Below are positions 6,925 through 7,285 of a DNA stretch of 7,285 bases, piece by piece. Each line of letters starts with the position of its first letter. Position 1 is the first letter of the stretch. The translations under genes and the position numbers were made by a program. The stretch comes from Flavobacteriaceae bacterium (GTDB lineage Bacteria; Bacteroidota; Bacteroidia; Flavobacteriales; Flavobacteriaceae). The stretch lies in NCBI GenBank assembly GCA_015493405.1, contig WGDF01000114.1, positions 1 to 7,285 of the forward strand, given 5' to 3'. The notes beneath the pieces were generated by a model that was given only the letters and a program-made list of their open reading frames with translations, did no database searches and was not told the origin of the DNA.

Positions 6925-6954
6925 GCGATACTTTTCACTTTCAACTAGGCACTT

Positions 6955-7285
6955 TTATCTATCTATATCAGGCACTACAAAATCCAGGGTTGACATTATA
7001 GCCACCACATCGGCAATCAAATGCCCCTTACCTATTTCTATTAAAGCATTTAAATTTGAAAAACCCGGAGAGCGGAATTTAACGCGATACGGATTTTTTT
7101 TGCCATCACTTATTATATAAACTCCTAAATCGCCACGAGCCGTTTCGACACGTTGTAAGAATTCACCTTTGGGCAATTTGATTAAAGCTTTGGTTTTGGC
7201 TTGGATACCATCATCGGGAATATGGTCTATCAATTGTTCGATAATGTTTAGAGATTCCAACATTTCTTTCATACGTACATTATAA
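6955..7285 (-). CDS. nuoD: NuoD (or NuoCD fusion), C-terminal fragment, complex I quinone-site subunit
   Basis: These are the last 109 residues of the 49-kDa-type subunit, which with NuoB and NuoH builds the quinone-binding site in the peripheral arm. The frame is open to the right edge (upstream residues YNVR precede MKEMLES), so the Met at 7272 is internal, not a start. The family's C-terminal block is clear: ETARGDLGVYIISDGKKNPY, then RVKFRSPGFSNLNALIEIGK, GHLIADVVAIMSTLDF and the almost universal terminal DIDR before a TAA stop. The end is therefore intact, not degraded. Whether the gene is separate or fused to nuoC cannot be seen. A related [NiFe]-hydrogenase large subunit is unlikely because there is no C-terminal metal-binding CxxC motif and the neighbours are all nuo genes. 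Confidence 0.95.
   Translation of the reverse strand, partial: YNVRMKEMLESLNIIEQLIDHIPDDGIQAKTKALIKLPKGEFLQRVETARGDLGVYIISDGKKNPYRVKFRSPGFSNLNALIEIGKGHLIADVVAIMSTLDFVVPDIDR

Larger units (their letters stand above)
6616..6954. other. Non-coding, palindrome-rich gap between nuoD and nuoH
   Basis: This 339-bp stretch separates nuoD from nuoH, while the other gaps in the operon are 0 to 51 bp. I see no credible gene in it on either strand. It is packed with inverted repeats and two diverged copies of a short repeat, listed separately. Its position matches the place of nuoE, nuoF and nuoG in the canonical operon, but no remnant of their coding sequence is recognisable. No intrinsic terminator faces the minus-strand genes, because no hairpin here is followed by a T-run in that direction, so read-through from nuoD into nuoH is plausible. 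I found no Bacteroidota-type promoter (TAnnTTTG) directed toward nuoH. Confidence 0.85.

Noticed and set aside
6807..7001. A 64-codon plus-strand open frame across the gap and the nuoD end
   Set aside because: It overlaps conserved nuoD codons on the other strand and the repeat region, and its product is low-complexity with no family resemblance.
7270..7272. ATG as a true start of a small 105-residue gene at the right edge
   Set aside because: The frame stays open upstream (YNVR), and the sequence is the C-terminal part of NuoD, so this Met is internal to a longer gene cut by the window edge.

Overview
The window is a stretch of an ordinary chromosomal respiratory operon, read entirely from the minus strand. 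It encodes most of the membrane arm and part of the peripheral arm of a proton-pumping complex I (NADH:quinone oxidoreductase type). In transcription order, from the right edge to the left, it holds the 3' end of nuoD, a 339-bp non-coding gap full of palindromes, then nuoH, nuoI, nuoJ, nuoK, nuoL, nuoM and the 5' part of nuoN. All genes in the window are on the same strand, and from nuoH to nuoN the spacers are 0 to 51 bp, as expected for one transcript. No RNA gene, insertion sequence, CRISPR array or plus-strand gene is supported.

The DNA is visibly AT-rich. The starts lack recognisable Shine-Dalgarno motifs and several instead follow A-rich tracts. The gap between nuoD and nuoH carries palindromes of the type I recall from Bacteroidota genomes (cores such as TGTCATTTCGAC with GAGAAATCT, and a hairpin built on AGGTTTTAAAACCT). 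Together with the style of the protein sequences, this points to a member of the Bacteroidota. That assignment is an inference; no marker gene is present.

NuoD (quinone-site subunit) and NuoI (two 4Fe-4S clusters) belong to the peripheral arm. NuoH forms the junction and quinone chamber, and NuoJ and NuoK carry the coupling path into the membrane. NuoL, NuoM and NuoN are the three antiporter-like pumping subunits. Nearly all the charged residues known to matter in the E. coli proteins are present. The clear exception is the TM7 lysine of NuoM, which is isoleucine here.

Two things merit a second look. First, nuoE, nuoF and nuoG, which lie between nuoD and nuoH in the canonical order, are absent from that position and the repeat-rich gap sits there instead. 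This suggests an 11-subunit complex without its NADH-oxidising module, unless those genes are elsewhere. Second, NuoM lacks the TM7 lysine. I do not see an undescribed system in this window.
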